Positions 44,569 through 53,253 of a stretch of 64,000 nt of DNA are shown in pieces. This stretch comes from CAWIHS01 sp963836005 (GTDB lineage: Bacteria > Pseudomonadota > Gammaproteobacteria > GRL18), in NCBI GenBank assembly GCA_963836005.1, contig CAWIHS010000001.1, positions 1,009,962-1,073,961 of the forward strand, in the 5' to 3' direction. Within the stretch, counting starts at the first letter, position 1. Each line of letters starts with the position of its first letter. The notes under the pieces were generated by a model. It was not told the origin of the DNA, made no database searches, and worked only from the letters and a program-made list of their open reading frames with translations. The position numbers and the translations under genes were made by a program.

Positions 44569-46020
44569 TTAGTTAACTTTTACCAGGTCATTCAGCTTCC
44601 AGCTCTTGTCGAACACCGCTTTCTCAGGACCATACATACGGAAAAACAGGAAGAAATTTTCACCGGCTGCGGTAGGCACCCAGTTTGCTTCTTTGCCTTT
44701 TGGCGGTTTCGCGCTGAAGTAGATATCAACCGTGCCATCTGAGTTAGTTGCAACCCCTTTATCGATAGAGGCAACTCCGGCTTTGGGTACGTTGTCAATC
44801 CAGGTGGCGTCTTCTGTCTCGTAAGCAATTACCGACCAGAAGTTACGCATGGGCACATTGGCAGGAACCGTCAGCTTGTAGTTGTTACTACCACTGAGTC
44901 GTTTACCCTTCTCGTCACGCGCTACTTTTAGATAGAAACTTGCGGTGCCGAGCTTGCGGAAGCTGGTATAAAAACCAAAGTACCCTGCACCACGCTCGTC
45001 GTAATTCACGTGACTCGGGAACTGCCAGTCCATAAACGAAATCACACCACTTGTTGGTATCGCATTGGTCCATTGCCGGTCATCATAGTAACGTGGTGCA
45101 GCACGCTCCAGGTAAGATTCACGCAGATAAGCCTGGGCATCCTTCGCTGCAGCATCAAACATTTTGATCTGATTTTTATCCGGACTATATGGCGCATCCT
45201 TTTCTATACCAATGCTCTTTAAAACACCGAGGAAAGTTAAGTCTTTTTCTTCAATCCTCTCTTCCTGCAGGATCTCATTGAGTTCTGCAAAATAGTTGGC
45301 ATTAAAGGGAGGTAGCCCATTAATTTTCTTATCAAAGATATCGACATGACGCGTCGCAGGCGGATTTTTGGCCTTTGACAGTGGGTAAATTTTGATGCCT
45401 TTTACAAACGCTGTAACCTTTTTAAGAGTTGCCGGGCTGGTGTCCTTGATAATTGGCCGCAAGGTCGCCGAACCATTGAAGGTTTTCTGGTAGACCGCAG
45501 TGTAACCTTCAGGATAAGAGCCCTGGTAATCAGGCGACATGACCAGATATTTACCGCCACGCCCACCATCATATCCCGAAGCACCAACAGCTATCATTGA
45601 GCGCTGCCAGAAGTCGAGCAAGGTACCTACCAGCCCAACATCTTTAGTACTCGGTGGAATTTCTATGACTACCGGTTCCTTTTCTGCATTCCAGAAAAAG
45701 TGTATGTAGGGCGTGGTGTTATTGTTGGTGGTGAAATCTATTTTCCAGTTCTGAATTTCCGAAAAATAAGCGACATCGTTTAAACCAACACCGGCGTCCT
45801 GTTTTAAGCCGTCACGCATCATTTTGGAACTCACCAACGGTATGCTCCAGGTAATTGCCTCCATGGCACGATGGTGAGCAACACTATCTTCCAGACTACG
45901 TTTTTCTTTCGCCTGCACGGAAGTCACTTGTCCGAGGGTTAAGAGCATCAGTGCAAACAAAGCGACGAATTGATTAAACTTCCGTTTCATCTGTTTCATC
46001 TGTTTCATCTGTTTCATCAT
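44569..46020 (-). CDS. DUF1254/DUF1214 secreted protein with MKQ-repeat start
   Basis: 483 aa. The start shows a 9-bp tandem repeat coding MKQ three times (MMKQMKQMKQMKRKF), giving four or five alternative ATGs before a normal signal core (VALFALMLLTLGQVTSVQA). The DUF1254 half lacks the long N-terminal segment of its relatives and begins quickly with HRAMEAITWSIPLVSSKMMR; it has ASGYDGGRGGKYLVMSPDYQ. The DUF1214 half has NVPMRNFWSVIAYETEDATW and FRMYGPEKAVFDKSWKLNDL. It is a distinct subgroup. It is upstream of the 43.1-kb gene (38-bp gap) and downstream of the phosphatase, so all three may be expressed together. Confidence 0.9.
   Translation of the reverse strand: MMKQMKQMKQMKRKFNQFVALFALMLLTLGQVTSVQAKEKRSLEDSVAHHRAMEAITWSIPLVSSKMMRDGLKQDAGVGLNDVAYFSEIQNWKIDFTTNNNTTPYIHFFWNAEKEPVVIEIPPSTKDVGLVGTLLDFWQRSMIAVGASGYDGGRGGKYLVMSPDYQGSYPEGYTAVYQKTFNGSATLRPIIKDTSPATLKKVTAFVKGIKIYPLSKAKNPPATRHVDIFDKKINGLPPFNANYFAELNEILQEERIEEKDLTFLGVLKSIGIEKDAPYSPDKNQIKMFDAAAKDAQAYLRESYLERAAPRYYDDRQWTNAIPTSGVISFMDWQFPSHVNYDERGAGYFGFYTSFRKLGTASFYLKVARDEKGKRLSGSNNYKLTVPANVPMRNFWSVIAYETEDATWIDNVPKAGVASIDKGVATNSDGTVDIYFSAKPPKGKEANWVPTAAGENFFLFFRMYGPEKAVFDKSWKLNDLVKVN
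45988..46020 (-). repeat. 9-bp in-frame tandem repeat at start codon
   Basis: The unit ATGAAACAG is repeated three times and followed by a partial unit. Each unit supplies a new ATG. Copy-number change would alter the leader by three residues per unit without breaking the frame. Confidence 0.75.
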
Positions 46021-46067
46021 GTTCCTTCCTCATTTAGATTACTTATTGAATTCGCCTTTCAGCTATC

Positions 46068-46128
46068 CTACAACTCGATCCCATTCGGCCATTTGGTCTT
46101 GTCGAACCAAACCTTCACAGGATCATTT
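46068..46128 (-). pseudogene. DUF1214-like terminal scrap
   Basis: Reads NDPVKVWFDKTKWPNGIEL-stop, like the ends .AWFDKTW.P..FEL of the family. Only about 20 codons, so the call is tentative. Confidence 0.4.
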
Positions 46129-46136
46129 CGATGTGC

Positions 46137-46172
46137 CCTGCAGAGGGCGATTAAGTAATCGCCTTCTGCAGG
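46137..46172 (-). terminator. Long hairpin after phosphatase gene
   Basis: CCTGCAGAGGGCGATTA and TAATCGCCTTCTGCAGG form a 17-bp stem with one mismatch and a two-base loop, 60 bp past the phosphatase stop codon. Confidence 0.65.
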
Positions 46173-46231
46173 ATGCTGATCGTCAACTACTACTTCATTG
46201 GTTCTATCTTTATCAGTCGGCGCAAATATAT

Positions 46232-47929
46232 TTACTGCCCGACTACTTCCAAAAGCACATTTCCACTAGCTCCGGAAGGGGGTTTGGTGCCGACGATATT
46301 CGCTAAGGTAGACGCAACGTCAACCGTATGGACTCTGCGTGAAACTGTCTGTGGCTTTAATTTGTACCCTGCGAAAATAATTGGAACAAAGGTGTCATAT
46401 GGCCACGGAGAACCGTGCACCACTGCTACTGAAAGACCGTCCAGGTTATTGATGAACCAGCCCGGATCAAAAACTACATAGACATTACCGGAGCGCTTGG
46501 GATGATAATTATTGGTTATAGCCCGGGTAAGGAAATTATCAGCTACGGCGCCACGTTCCAAAGCGTTGCTAGAGACAGCTATCGAAACACCTGGAAAACG
46601 AACCAGTTCATCAGCAATAGCCTGCTCAAGTGCCTGCAAGTCGATTTTGGAATTGCTGATCACTTTATTACTGAGATAAATATAGGGGTGGTCATATCCT
46701 TCAATGAGCTTTCCTTTAATACCAAACTTATTTTTGATCCTGTCGATTGCGGGTTGCTTGTCCCATGTATCGGGAGAAACATAGCCGGTCGGGATCCCCA
46801 TAGATTTTAGATATCCAGGAGCCTCCGGGGCACCATGATCGGCAGAGAGAACGATTAATGTATTATCCAGACCAATTTTTTTGTCGATATACGCAAACAG
46901 GTTTGACAGTGTGCGGTCGAGGCGCAGAATATTGTCTTCCGATTCCAGGCTCGAAGGCCCGAAAAAATGGCCTATATAATCTGTCGCAGAAAAGCTGACG
47001 CCAAGAAAGTCGGTAATATCGTCGCTGCCAATCTGTTCGGCTTCGATGGCAGCTTTGGCAAACTCGACTGTGAGCTCGTCACCTGCAGGACTTACCGTAA
47101 GATAGGTGGAAAAGTACTTGTTCTCGGTCGTACTGAATTTGTGAGGGAAAGTTCGTCCATACCCGGCAAGATCGAATTCCCATTCCTGATTGTCCCTATC
47201 ACCGAATAGATATGTGTCTTTGCTATGCATAAGCTCCCAGGCTTTACCTGAATATTGCTCGGGCAGTTTTTTTGCGTTCCAGTCGACCACCCACTGTGGA
47301 TACTTTTTATAGTAATAATTACTGGTAACAAATTCGTTGGTAGATTTTGAAAACCAGAATGCTTTCCCGGAATGTCCGGCCATGGAAACTGCACCCCTAT
47401 CCTTGACAGATATACCAAATACTTTTGCTTTTCCGGCAGTCAGTGAAGACAGTTCATCTGAAAAGGTGGTTGTAAGAATAGAGGCAGGTGATCGGCCATC
47501 ACTCGATGCTGCTTTTTGAGTTGGGTCTATCTCGGTGCTGGCATCCACATCCGCACCCTCGGTTAGCAATTTATGATTTGAATCTTCGATGTTGTAGGTA
47601 GTAACACCTGTCGACCGGTCAAACCAAATATTTCCGATCATCCCATGTGCCGATGGGTGAGCGCCTGTAGCAAGAGTGGCATGCCCAACGATCGTTTCAG
47701 TGTTTGCATGGGCGTGATGGGCGTTATTAAAAACCACACCTTTATCTAGAAGATACTTAAGTCCTCCTTCTCCGAGTCGATCGTAATAGCGAGTTGGCAG
47801 ATCTCCACGAAACTGGTCGACCGTTATTTGCAAAATTAATTTGGGCTTGTCACCCGCGATTGCCGGCACAGCCAAAGCTGCGGCCATCAAACCGGCTGCA
47901 ATCATGGTTAACGTTGTTTTGGTATGCAC
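46232..47929 (-). CDS. PafA-like alkaline phosphatase family protein
   Basis: 565 aa, periplasmic. Signal peptide with cleavage after AVPAIA. It begins KPKLILQITVDQFRGDLPTR, with metal-binding Asp38. The nucleophile is Thr79 in HANTETIVGHATLATGAHPS, as in PafA-type phosphatases and nucleotide pyrophosphatases, which use Thr instead of the sulfatase Cys. IGDDITDFLGVSFSATDYIG holds Asp residues, LIVLSADHGAPEAPGYLKS the Asp-His metal pair, and AVVHGSPWPYDTFVPIIFAG the C-terminal His site. It should remove phosphate from monoesters, and PafA enzymes need no inorganic-phosphate starvation signal. The length fits the family (about 540-560). It is the first gene upstream of two DUF1254 genes. Confidence 0.9.
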   Translation of the reverse strand: MHTKTTLTMIAAGLMAAALAVPAIAGDKPKLILQITVDQFRGDLPTRYYDRLGEGGLKYLLDKGVVFNNAHHAHANTETIVGHATLATGAHPSAHGMIGNIWFDRSTGVTTYNIEDSNHKLLTEGADVDASTEIDPTQKAASSDGRSPASILTTTFSDELSSLTAGKAKVFGISVKDRGAVSMAGHSGKAFWFSKSTNEFVTSNYYYKKYPQWVVDWNAKKLPEQYSGKAWELMHSKDTYLFGDRDNQEWEFDLAGYGRTFPHKFSTTENKYFSTYLTVSPAGDELTVEFAKAAIEAEQIGSDDITDFLGVSFSATDYIGHFFGPSSLESEDNILRLDRTLSNLFAYIDKKIGLDNTLIVLSADHGAPEAPGYLKSMGIPTGYVSPDTWDKQPAIDRIKNKFGIKGKLIEGYDHPYIYLSNKVISNSKIDLQALEQAIADELVRFPGVSIAVSSNALERGAVADNFLTRAITNNYHPKRSGNVYVVFDPGWFINNLDGLSVAVVHGSPWPYDTFVPIIFAGYKLKPQTVSRRVHTVDVASTLANIVGTKPPSGASGNVLLEVVGQ

Positions 47930-47999
47930 ATTAATATCCTGAAATTATGTATTTTATTTGAGGATGACGGCCAGCTTCCCGGCCGCCACCAAGCCACTA

Positions 48000-48271
48000 C
48001 TACTTAACCAACTCAATCTCACCAGGCTTCCAACTCTGGTCGATCCATGGCTGTTCGGGTCCATAGATACGCAAGGCAATGAACCAGCTCTTGCCAGGAA
48101 TGGTCTGCAGCCAGTTGCCTTCCATGCCTTTCGGGGCTTTTGGAGAAAACGTAAATATCCATTGAGCCGTCGGGATTGGTTTTAATGCCTTCATCCTGAC
48201 TGCCCTTGGTTGGGTACTCCTGATCAGTCTGCAGCTGTGAACGGGTCTGGGTGTCATACATCGTGAACTGG
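48000..48271 (-). pseudogene. DUF1214 C-terminal fragment with frameshift
   Basis: FTMYDTQTRSQLQTDQEYPT then KGSQDEGIKTNPDGSMDIY in one frame, and SPKAPKGMEGNWLQTIPGKS then WFIALRIYGPEQPWIDQSWK in the next, ending LVK-stop. A one-base insertion near 48150 separates them. The upstream part of the gene was replaced by an IS91-type fragment. The tail is closest to the scrap at 38.14 kb. Confidence 0.8.
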
Positions 48272-48375
48272 AGGCAATAGCCAAACGCTTTTCTGATACT
48301 GCCGGACGACAAATGGTAACGACACAGCCTTTCCAGTTTCTTGCGCTGATCACGTCGACGCCATAATGCCAGCAT
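48272..48375 (-). pseudogene. IS91-family transposase fragment
   Basis: RRDQRKKLERLCRY, then with a one-base shift ICRPAVSEKRLAIAS. The motif KLERLCRYI.RPA...RL is characteristic of IS91/IS801-type Y2 transposases. About 35 residues remain, wedged between a DUF1214 fragment and the AI-2E transporter gene, whose stop codon it provides. Confidence 0.7.
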
Positions 48376-49447
48376 GTAAGTCTGAGCTGGTTGACGAGCG
48401 GTCCTCAGGATCGTCGAGCAGCCCATCACTCGAAAGCAGGACAGCGATCCAGCGCGCCCCCGGAAGCTCGGCGCAGATGACCATGGTAACCACCATCATC
48501 GGGACAGCCAGGAACGCCCCGATGCCGCCCCAGAGCGTCGCCCAGAAAGTGAGCGAAACCATCACCATGAAAGTGCTGAGATTCAGCGACCGCCCTTGCA
48601 TCGAAGGCTGGATGACATTTGAAATGAACTGGTCTGCCAGACCATATCCGAACAGCACGATAAGGAAGGGCGTCAGATCGTCGAACTGAATGAGTGCTAC
48701 CAGAGACGGCAGGGTGATCGCAATGAACGCGCCAATATTGGGGATGAAGCCCGCTGCGAAGACGATCAACGCCAAGAGCGCTGCGAAGTCCAGATCGATC
48801 CAGGAAAAGATAAGGAACGCAACGACCCCACTCATGGCGCTGGTCACGGCATTCACCCACATGTACTGCTTCACACCGTCCGCAGTCCGCTTGATGATTT
48901 TTCGCACGCGTTGGGTTTCAGTCTCCGATGATGCAAGACGTGGCAGCTTCTCCGTCCAAGCCACGCGTTCGGTGACCAGGAACGCCAGATACAACGCAAC
49001 GAGCGCGAACATCGAAAGGGCGCCGGTGAACTCGGAAGCCAAGGCGGCAACCCAGCCTCCCATATCCGCCTCGGCAAAAGCGCCCTTTGCCGATTCCACA
49101 AGACGCGGCCCCAGAAAACCTTCGATTTGGTCTGCAAGCGCTGTGAGCCTTTCCTGATACTTAGGCAGGGCTTCCTCGACCTCTTCGGCAGATGAGGACA
49201 CGATCAGACCGAATGCCAGGATCGCACCTATGACCGTCGTGGCGCTCAGCACATGCGCCAGCCACCCGGGAAGCGACCGCCCCAGAATTTTTATCTGCTT
49301 GAACCTGTCGACGAGCGCCGACGAGAGTATGAACAGAAGGCCTGTGATGGCGAGGGGAATGAGGAAGTCGCGACCGAACCATATGGCGGCGATCATCGTC
49401 GTGAGCCAGATGGGAAGAGAGGCCCGATACTCTGGTTTGGAATCCAT
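48350..49447 (-). CDS. AI-2E family transporter (3' end altered)
   Basis: 365 aa from Met at 49447 (MDSKPEYRASLPIWLTTMIA); a TTG start at 49474 is open but less likely. About seven TM helices. Family segments are WINAVTSAMSGVV-like VNAVTSAMSGVVAFLIFSWI, AGFIPNIGAFIAITLPSLVA, NVIQPSMQGRSLNLSTFMVM and FLAVPMMVVTMVICAELPGA. The last nine or so codons (SDLHAGIMAST) are read from the IS91 fragment, so the original C-terminus was lost, although the missing part is probably short and not membrane. Third positions are GC-rich. The substrate is unknown, as for the family. Confidence 0.85.
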   Translation of the reverse strand: MDSKPEYRASLPIWLTTMIAAIWFGRDFLIPLAITGLLFILSSALVDRFKQIKILGRSLPGWLAHVLSATTVIGAILAFGLIVSSSAEEVEEALPKYQERLTALADQIEGFLGPRLVESAKGAFAEADMGGWVAALASEFTGALSMFALVALYLAFLVTERVAWTEKLPRLASSETETQRVRKIIKRTADGVKQYMWVNAVTSAMSGVVAFLIFSWIDLDFAALLALIVFAAGFIPNIGAFIAITLPSLVALIQFDDLTPFLIVLFGYGLADQFISNVIQPSMQGRSLNLSTFMVMVSLTFWATLWGGIGAFLAVPMMVVTMVICAELPGARWIAVLLSSDGLLDDPEDRSSTSSDLHAGIMAST

Positions 49448-49643
49448 TAGATTGGCTCGAGTTGGCTGGCACAATTTAAACCTTGCACCCGTAGTTTACC
49501 ACAAAACGGCACGTTGTCACGGGGGCACCGTCACTTATCACGGCGAATCGCTTCTAAATAATTTAGTAATACAAGTCATATAGTTACCCCTGGTTCTGGA
49601 CAAAGCATTACTTTTAAGGTATAAAGTCTCTCGAAATAACCCT

Positions 49644-50315
49644 TTGAGAAAAACCTTGAACCTTCAAGAGATTATCCTGCAACCCATTGAGCCTGCTGAG
49701 CAGGTACATTTTCAGTCTTTATTGGATGAGCATCATTATCTGGGTTCATTGCCCAAGATTGGTCATACACTGCGATATGTCGTCAGTTATCATGGCAAAT
49801 GGCTGGCGTTATTAAGTTTTTCAGCCGCTGCCCGTAAATGTGCAGCCCGTGATCACTGGATTGGCTGGACCTTTCGCTACCAATATGATCGATTGCATTT
49901 GATTGCGAATAATAGCCGTTTTCTGATCCTGCCAGAACACCATTATCCCAATCTTGCTTCGCGCATTCTTTCTCTGTGCGAACGTCGCATCGCCATGGAT
50001 TGGCAAACCCATTTTGGCTATCCACTCCTGCTACTGGAAACCTTTGTTGACCCGCGCTATTTTCACGGCACGATTTATCGTGCCGCCAACTGGTTACCTG
50101 TTGGCAAGACCCGTGGTTTTCGCCGCACCCGTGAGGGTTATAGCAACACCGCGCAACATCCCAAGCTGGTCTTCCTTCGCCCCTTGCAATCCTTCACTCA
50201 GCATGTTTTGTCTCAGCCAATTCTCGCCCCTCACTATCAGTATGGAGCTCCTAAAATTATGCTATCTGCCGATCATATGCGAATGCTACCTGCCTATTTT
50301 GCACGAAATCCCTGA
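49644..50315 (+). CDS. DUF4338 (DruA-like) transposon-associated protein
   Basis: 223 aa, no signal or TM. Family landmarks are HHYLGSLPKIGHTLRYVVSY, WIGWTFRYQYDRLHLIANNS, FLILPEHHYPNLASRILSLC, LLETFVDPRYFHGTIYRAAN and WLPVGKTRGFRRTREGYSNT. DUF4338 is also the DruA domain of the Druantia anti-phage system. Here no druB-E genes are near, and an ISAs1 transposase gene overlaps its 3' end by about 74 bp, so it is a transposon passenger or helper. It is shorter than stand-alone DruA (about 400 aa). The molecular role is not established. Confidence 0.8.
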   Translation: MRKTLNLQEIILQPIEPAEQVHFQSLLDEHHYLGSLPKIGHTLRYVVSYHGKWLALLSFSAAARKCAARDHWIGWTFRYQYDRLHLIANNSRFLILPEHHYPNLASRILSLCERRIAMDWQTHFGYPLLLLETFVDPRYFHGTIYRAANWLPVGKTRGFRRTREGYSNTAQHPKLVFLRPLQSFTQHVLSQPILAPHYQYGAPKIMLSADHMRMLPAYFARNP

Positions 50316-51431
50316 TCCACGCCGTAAACAGGGGCAACGTCATTCTTTACCTTGTGTACTGGCTATTTCAGCCGCTGCTGTACTGTGTGGTATGGAGGGC
50401 TACAAGGCGATTAGCGATTGGGCAAATGATTTGGGGCAAAAAGCCCGTGCTCGATTAGGTTGTCGCCATCGTCATCGCCACTACTCGGTTCCTGGCAGAA
50501 CCACGATTCGAGACCTGCTGACTCGCGTTGACCCTGACCAGCTTGATCTTGCTTTGTGCAACTGGAATGCTCAGTTTGGCCATACCGATGAAGGCCTGGC
50601 GATTGATGGTAAAACCATGCGTCATGCCTTTGATGAGCAGGGTCGCCAAACGCATATTCTTGGGGTTGTCGGCCATCAGTCGAAGCAATGTTACACTCAA
50701 AAAAAGTCGGCGCTTTGCCGATAGCCGGCAGCGATAAACTCAAGCAAACCAATGAAATCGGTATGTTCATACCGGTACTTGATGCCATTGATATTACCGG
50801 TAAAACAGTGACCGGAGATGCACTGCTTACCCAGCGTAAACTCGCACACTATCTGGTTAAGGAACGCTCGGCACACTACGTGTTCACCGTCAAAGACAAT
50901 CAGCCGACGTTGCTTGAGGCGATTAAACTCTTTTTTGAAGACCGCGAAAAATCCGACTATCAAGAGCCCTGTTCTCTGACCCATGGTCGCCTTGAATCTC
51001 GTTCAATCCGGGTTTCCGATAAATTGAACGATTATCTCGACTTTCCCTTTGTCGGCCAGGTCTTTGCTATACATCGTCACGCCATCAACAAAAAAACGGG
51101 GAAAGAATCCAATGAACTTGTCTTTGGCGTTAGCAGCCATACATCACACAGTGCAAATGCTAAACAAATACTTGCACATAATCGACTTCACTGGGGCGTA
51201 GAGAGTCACCACTACATCCTCGACTGGAACTGGAATGAAGATCGCTGCATGATATCCAAAGGCTATGGGCCAGAAAATATTACGCGCCTACGCCGCTTTG
51301 CTACCGGCCTGATTAAGTCAAAAAGCAAAGATAGTGTGTCAGCAACAATTAAAAAACTTGCCCGTAACGTCAGGCTTGTGTTTGATTATCTGCGAATGAC
51401 CAATAACTCGCTATTTTTGGTGAGTTATTAA
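50242..51431 (+). CDS. ISAs1-family DDE transposase, split at a slippery A7
   Basis: About 396 aa in two frames. Frame one: LHEIPDPRRKQGQRHSLPCV, LAISAAAVLCGMEGYKAISD, LAIDGKTMRHAFDEQGRQTH (first catalytic Asp in AIDGKT), ILGVVGHQSKQCYTQKK. After A7 at 50699-50705, a minus-one shift continues VGALPIAGSDKLKQTNEIGM, VTGDALLTQRKLAHYLVKER (second Asp), YVFTVKDNQPTLLEAI, HWGVESHHYILDWNWNEDRC (Glu). All DDE residues are present. The break is CAA AAA AAG, i.e. the heptamer A-AAA-AAG used by dnaX, followed by a small hairpin TCGGC-GCTTT-GCCGA. It could be programmed frameshifting or a lost A. The start is taken at Met 50242, before the family region. Confidence 0.8.
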
Positions 51432-51509
51432 TATGATCAATGGTCGTTAGAACCGATTCGCCGTGGTCAACTTATCGGCTCTTGCCGAAAAGAAGACCCG
51501 CACCCTTGG

Positions 51510-51690
51510 TCATGCGGCTTTCAACTCACACGTGATGTGATCCCAAATGTTAAGGGCATCTGAGCGAGATTGCCGATATGCCGGGGCAGATAGTTTGTGA
51601 CGACGAGGGCGAAATACGGTTTGGACTTGATCATGGACGGATAAAAAACGCTGTGCTTGGCCGGGCGATTTGAAGGCGCCGGAATGTTTG
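51510..51690 (-). pseudogene. IS6-family transposase C-terminal fragment
   Basis: Reads SGAFKSPGQAQRFLSVHDQV, then QTVFRPRRHKLSAPAYRQSR and SDALNIWDHITC.., ending at TGA. FKS.GQAQRFLS.H......F..RRH..SA..YR..R..A...W is the hallmark of IS6/IS26-type C-termini. About 60 of 235 residues remain. The catalytic DDE is lost. Confidence 0.8.
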
Positions 51691-51778
51691 GCTTTTGTGG
51701 TGCCGTCGTTACGATTTCAGATCAGGCCCCGCAAGTTGACGATGCCCTATTGGTCGGCATCCTGGCGAACGTAAATGG

Positions 51779-51787
51779 GGACAGACC
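51779..51787. repeat. Left 9-bp target duplication (GGACAGACC)
   Basis: Identical to the nine bases at 53130-53138 on the other side of the IS10-group element. Confidence 0.85.
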
Positions 51788-53129
51788 CTGAGGTATCCCC
51801 ACGAAATTGACTAGCATAACACTACCTCCATGTAAGGTTTTATATTGGTCAATGCATCCTTTATATTTTTTTCAGGCAATCGAAAATGTTGTTGTGTAAG
51901 AAGCAATCGTGCTAAAAAAATAACAGAGTATGGTTCTCGTTTACTCGAAGAATTTACTCTAACTTGTTTTGCGATGGCCGTTTGCTTACCCGCAACACCA
52001 ATACACCAGAGAACAAATATTGTGCATGCAGCCATTAGGCACAAAACAGATCTTCTGTCCTGATTCATTCGAATGTTTTGAGATAGACCCAAACCATAAT
52101 GTACCGATTTACAATCACGAAAACCTTCTTCTATTTGCATTCTTGTACCATAAATTTTTACGATCTGCTTAGGTGTTCGTTCCATCAATGATAATGAAGC
52201 GACCAATAACCAGGGTTCATTTTCTCGCTTTACATGAACATTATTACTCTTAGATTGGCGCTTTTTACCTTTGAACGTAAGGGCTTTACGATGTTTTTTT
52301 GTTTTACGAACCAGCACGATAAAAGCAGAGAGTGGATTACTTTTAACCCATTGAATGCAACCTAAATATTTTGCCGCTCTAGTTGCCTTCTCATGAAGTA
52401 ATTTAGCACTAAACCATTGATTATCGTTGTCATTATCCCTGCAAAGAAAATCACGGCCACGTATTCGACCAACCCAATGCCACTGAAATTGCTTTTCTAT
52501 ATATTTATAGAAAGGTGTTTTAAAACCGGAGTCAGCCACAATGATAGGGCGACAACAATCAGGCAGCATGGCCGCCAGTTTATCTAAAAACTGATGCTGG
52601 ACTTTTCTATTTCCAAGTTTAGATCGTGGGTGAACTTCTTCATACAAAGTTAGAGAACGTCCGCCTACCGGAATAGCCGCACGCAGTAATTGCCAACTTT
52701 GGTCAGCACATAACGGCGACCAGTCAATCGCTATGATGGGTTCAGCTATGCATTGTAAAATTCGTTGTGTTAACGCTGTGTAAATAGCATGACTTTCTTT
52801 GCAAAGGTGTTTGTTTGATAAAAGACGATCCATTCTTTTGATTTTATGTTTATCGTAAACACGCCCTATAAGGTTACGTCCCAATGAAGTGACTGTTGCT
52901 TTTCCACCTCGTGTTAATGCTTGAACAGCGGCCATAAAAGTATTGAGACGAACAGTATGAATAGATGGGACAGACTGAGAAAGTAATTTGTGTAATACTT
53001 TGACTGTGTGCATCGGATCCCCCGAAAAGTAATGAGTTCAGGGGAAAAAATCCGATGCACATGCTGTTTTAGATCAACTATACATATTAACTTATTGAAA
53101 TCAATGTTTATTTCGTGGGGATACCTCAG
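51788..53129 (-). mobile_element. Complete IS4-family, IS10-group insertion sequence
   Basis: 1342 bp with perfect 20-bp terminal inverted repeats beginning CTGAGGTATCCCCACG, very like the CTGAGAGATCCCC ends of IS10. It is flanked by an exact 9-bp target duplication, GGACAGACC, the size known for IS10. One intact transposase gene fills it. The exact duplication and ends imply a recent, possibly active insertion. The target is a REP-like palindrome. Confidence 0.93.
51811..53013 (-). CDS. IS10-group (IS4 family) transposase
   Basis: 400 aa, full length for IS10-type transposases (402). Landmarks shared with IS10: TSLGRNLIGRVYDKHKIKRM then DRLLSNKHL, IIAIDWSPLCADQSWQLLRA (first Asp), IPVGGRSLTLYEEVHP, PIIVADSGFKTPFYKYIEKQ (second Asp), and the YREK-like KIYGTRMQIEEGFRDCKSVH with the catalytic Glu. 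All catalytic residues are present, so it should be active. It uses A/T-rich codons unlike the surrounding region. Confidence 0.95.
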   Translation of the reverse strand: MHTVKVLHKLLSQSVPSIHTVRLNTFMAAVQALTRGGKATVTSLGRNLIGRVYDKHKIKRMDRLLSNKHLCKESHAIYTALTQRILQCIAEPIIAIDWSPLCADQSWQLLRAAIPVGGRSLTLYEEVHPRSKLGNRKVQHQFLDKLAAMLPDCCRPIIVADSGFKTPFYKYIEKQFQWHWVGRIRGRDFLCRDNDNDNQWFSAKLLHEKATRAAKYLGCIQWVKSNPLSAFIVLVRKTKKHRKALTFKGKKRQSKSNNVHVKRENEPWLLVASLSLMERTPKQIVKIYGTRMQIEEGFRDCKSVHYGLGLSQNIRMNQDRRSVLCLMAACTIFVLWCIGVAGKQTAIAKQVRVNSSSKREPYSVIFLARLLLTQQHFRLPEKNIKDALTNIKPYMEVVLC

Positions 53130-53172
53130 GGACAGACCACGGTTTCCGATCTGAGGTAATGGTGGTCTGACC
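53130..53172. repeat. REP-like repeat with right target duplication
   Basis: Contains the right copy of GGACAGACC, then the palindrome CAGACCAC...GTGGTCTG. It resembles the element at 29.43 kb. Together with 51770-51787 it reconstructs the pre-insertion site. Confidence 0.7.
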
Positions 53173-53253
53173 CGAATGGCACTAACTTAAGCCGCTTCAG
53201 CGTGAGAAAATAGACCTATCATCAACTGAAAAACCGATAGGACAGCACTGCAA

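Larger units (their letters stand above)
49644..51431 (+). mobile_element. ISAs1-family element with DUF4338 gene
   Basis: Two overlapping plus-strand genes, a DUF4338 protein and an ISAs1-type DDE transposase, form one mobile unit. DUF4338/ISAs1 pairs are known in other genomes. The outer ends are not certain: GGTTCT occurs at 49588 and, inverted, at 51450, but the inner match is poor and no target duplication was found. Coordinates cover the genes only. Confidence 0.65.

Noticed and set aside
49644..50315. Druantia anti-phage system (DruA-like domain)
   Set aside because: No druB-E genes nearby; the gene overlaps an ISAs1 transposase gene, which explains it better.
49588..51453. Terminal inverted repeats of the ISAs1-type element from GGTTCT matches
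   Set aside because: Only six bases match well and no target duplication is visible, so the ends were not claimed.
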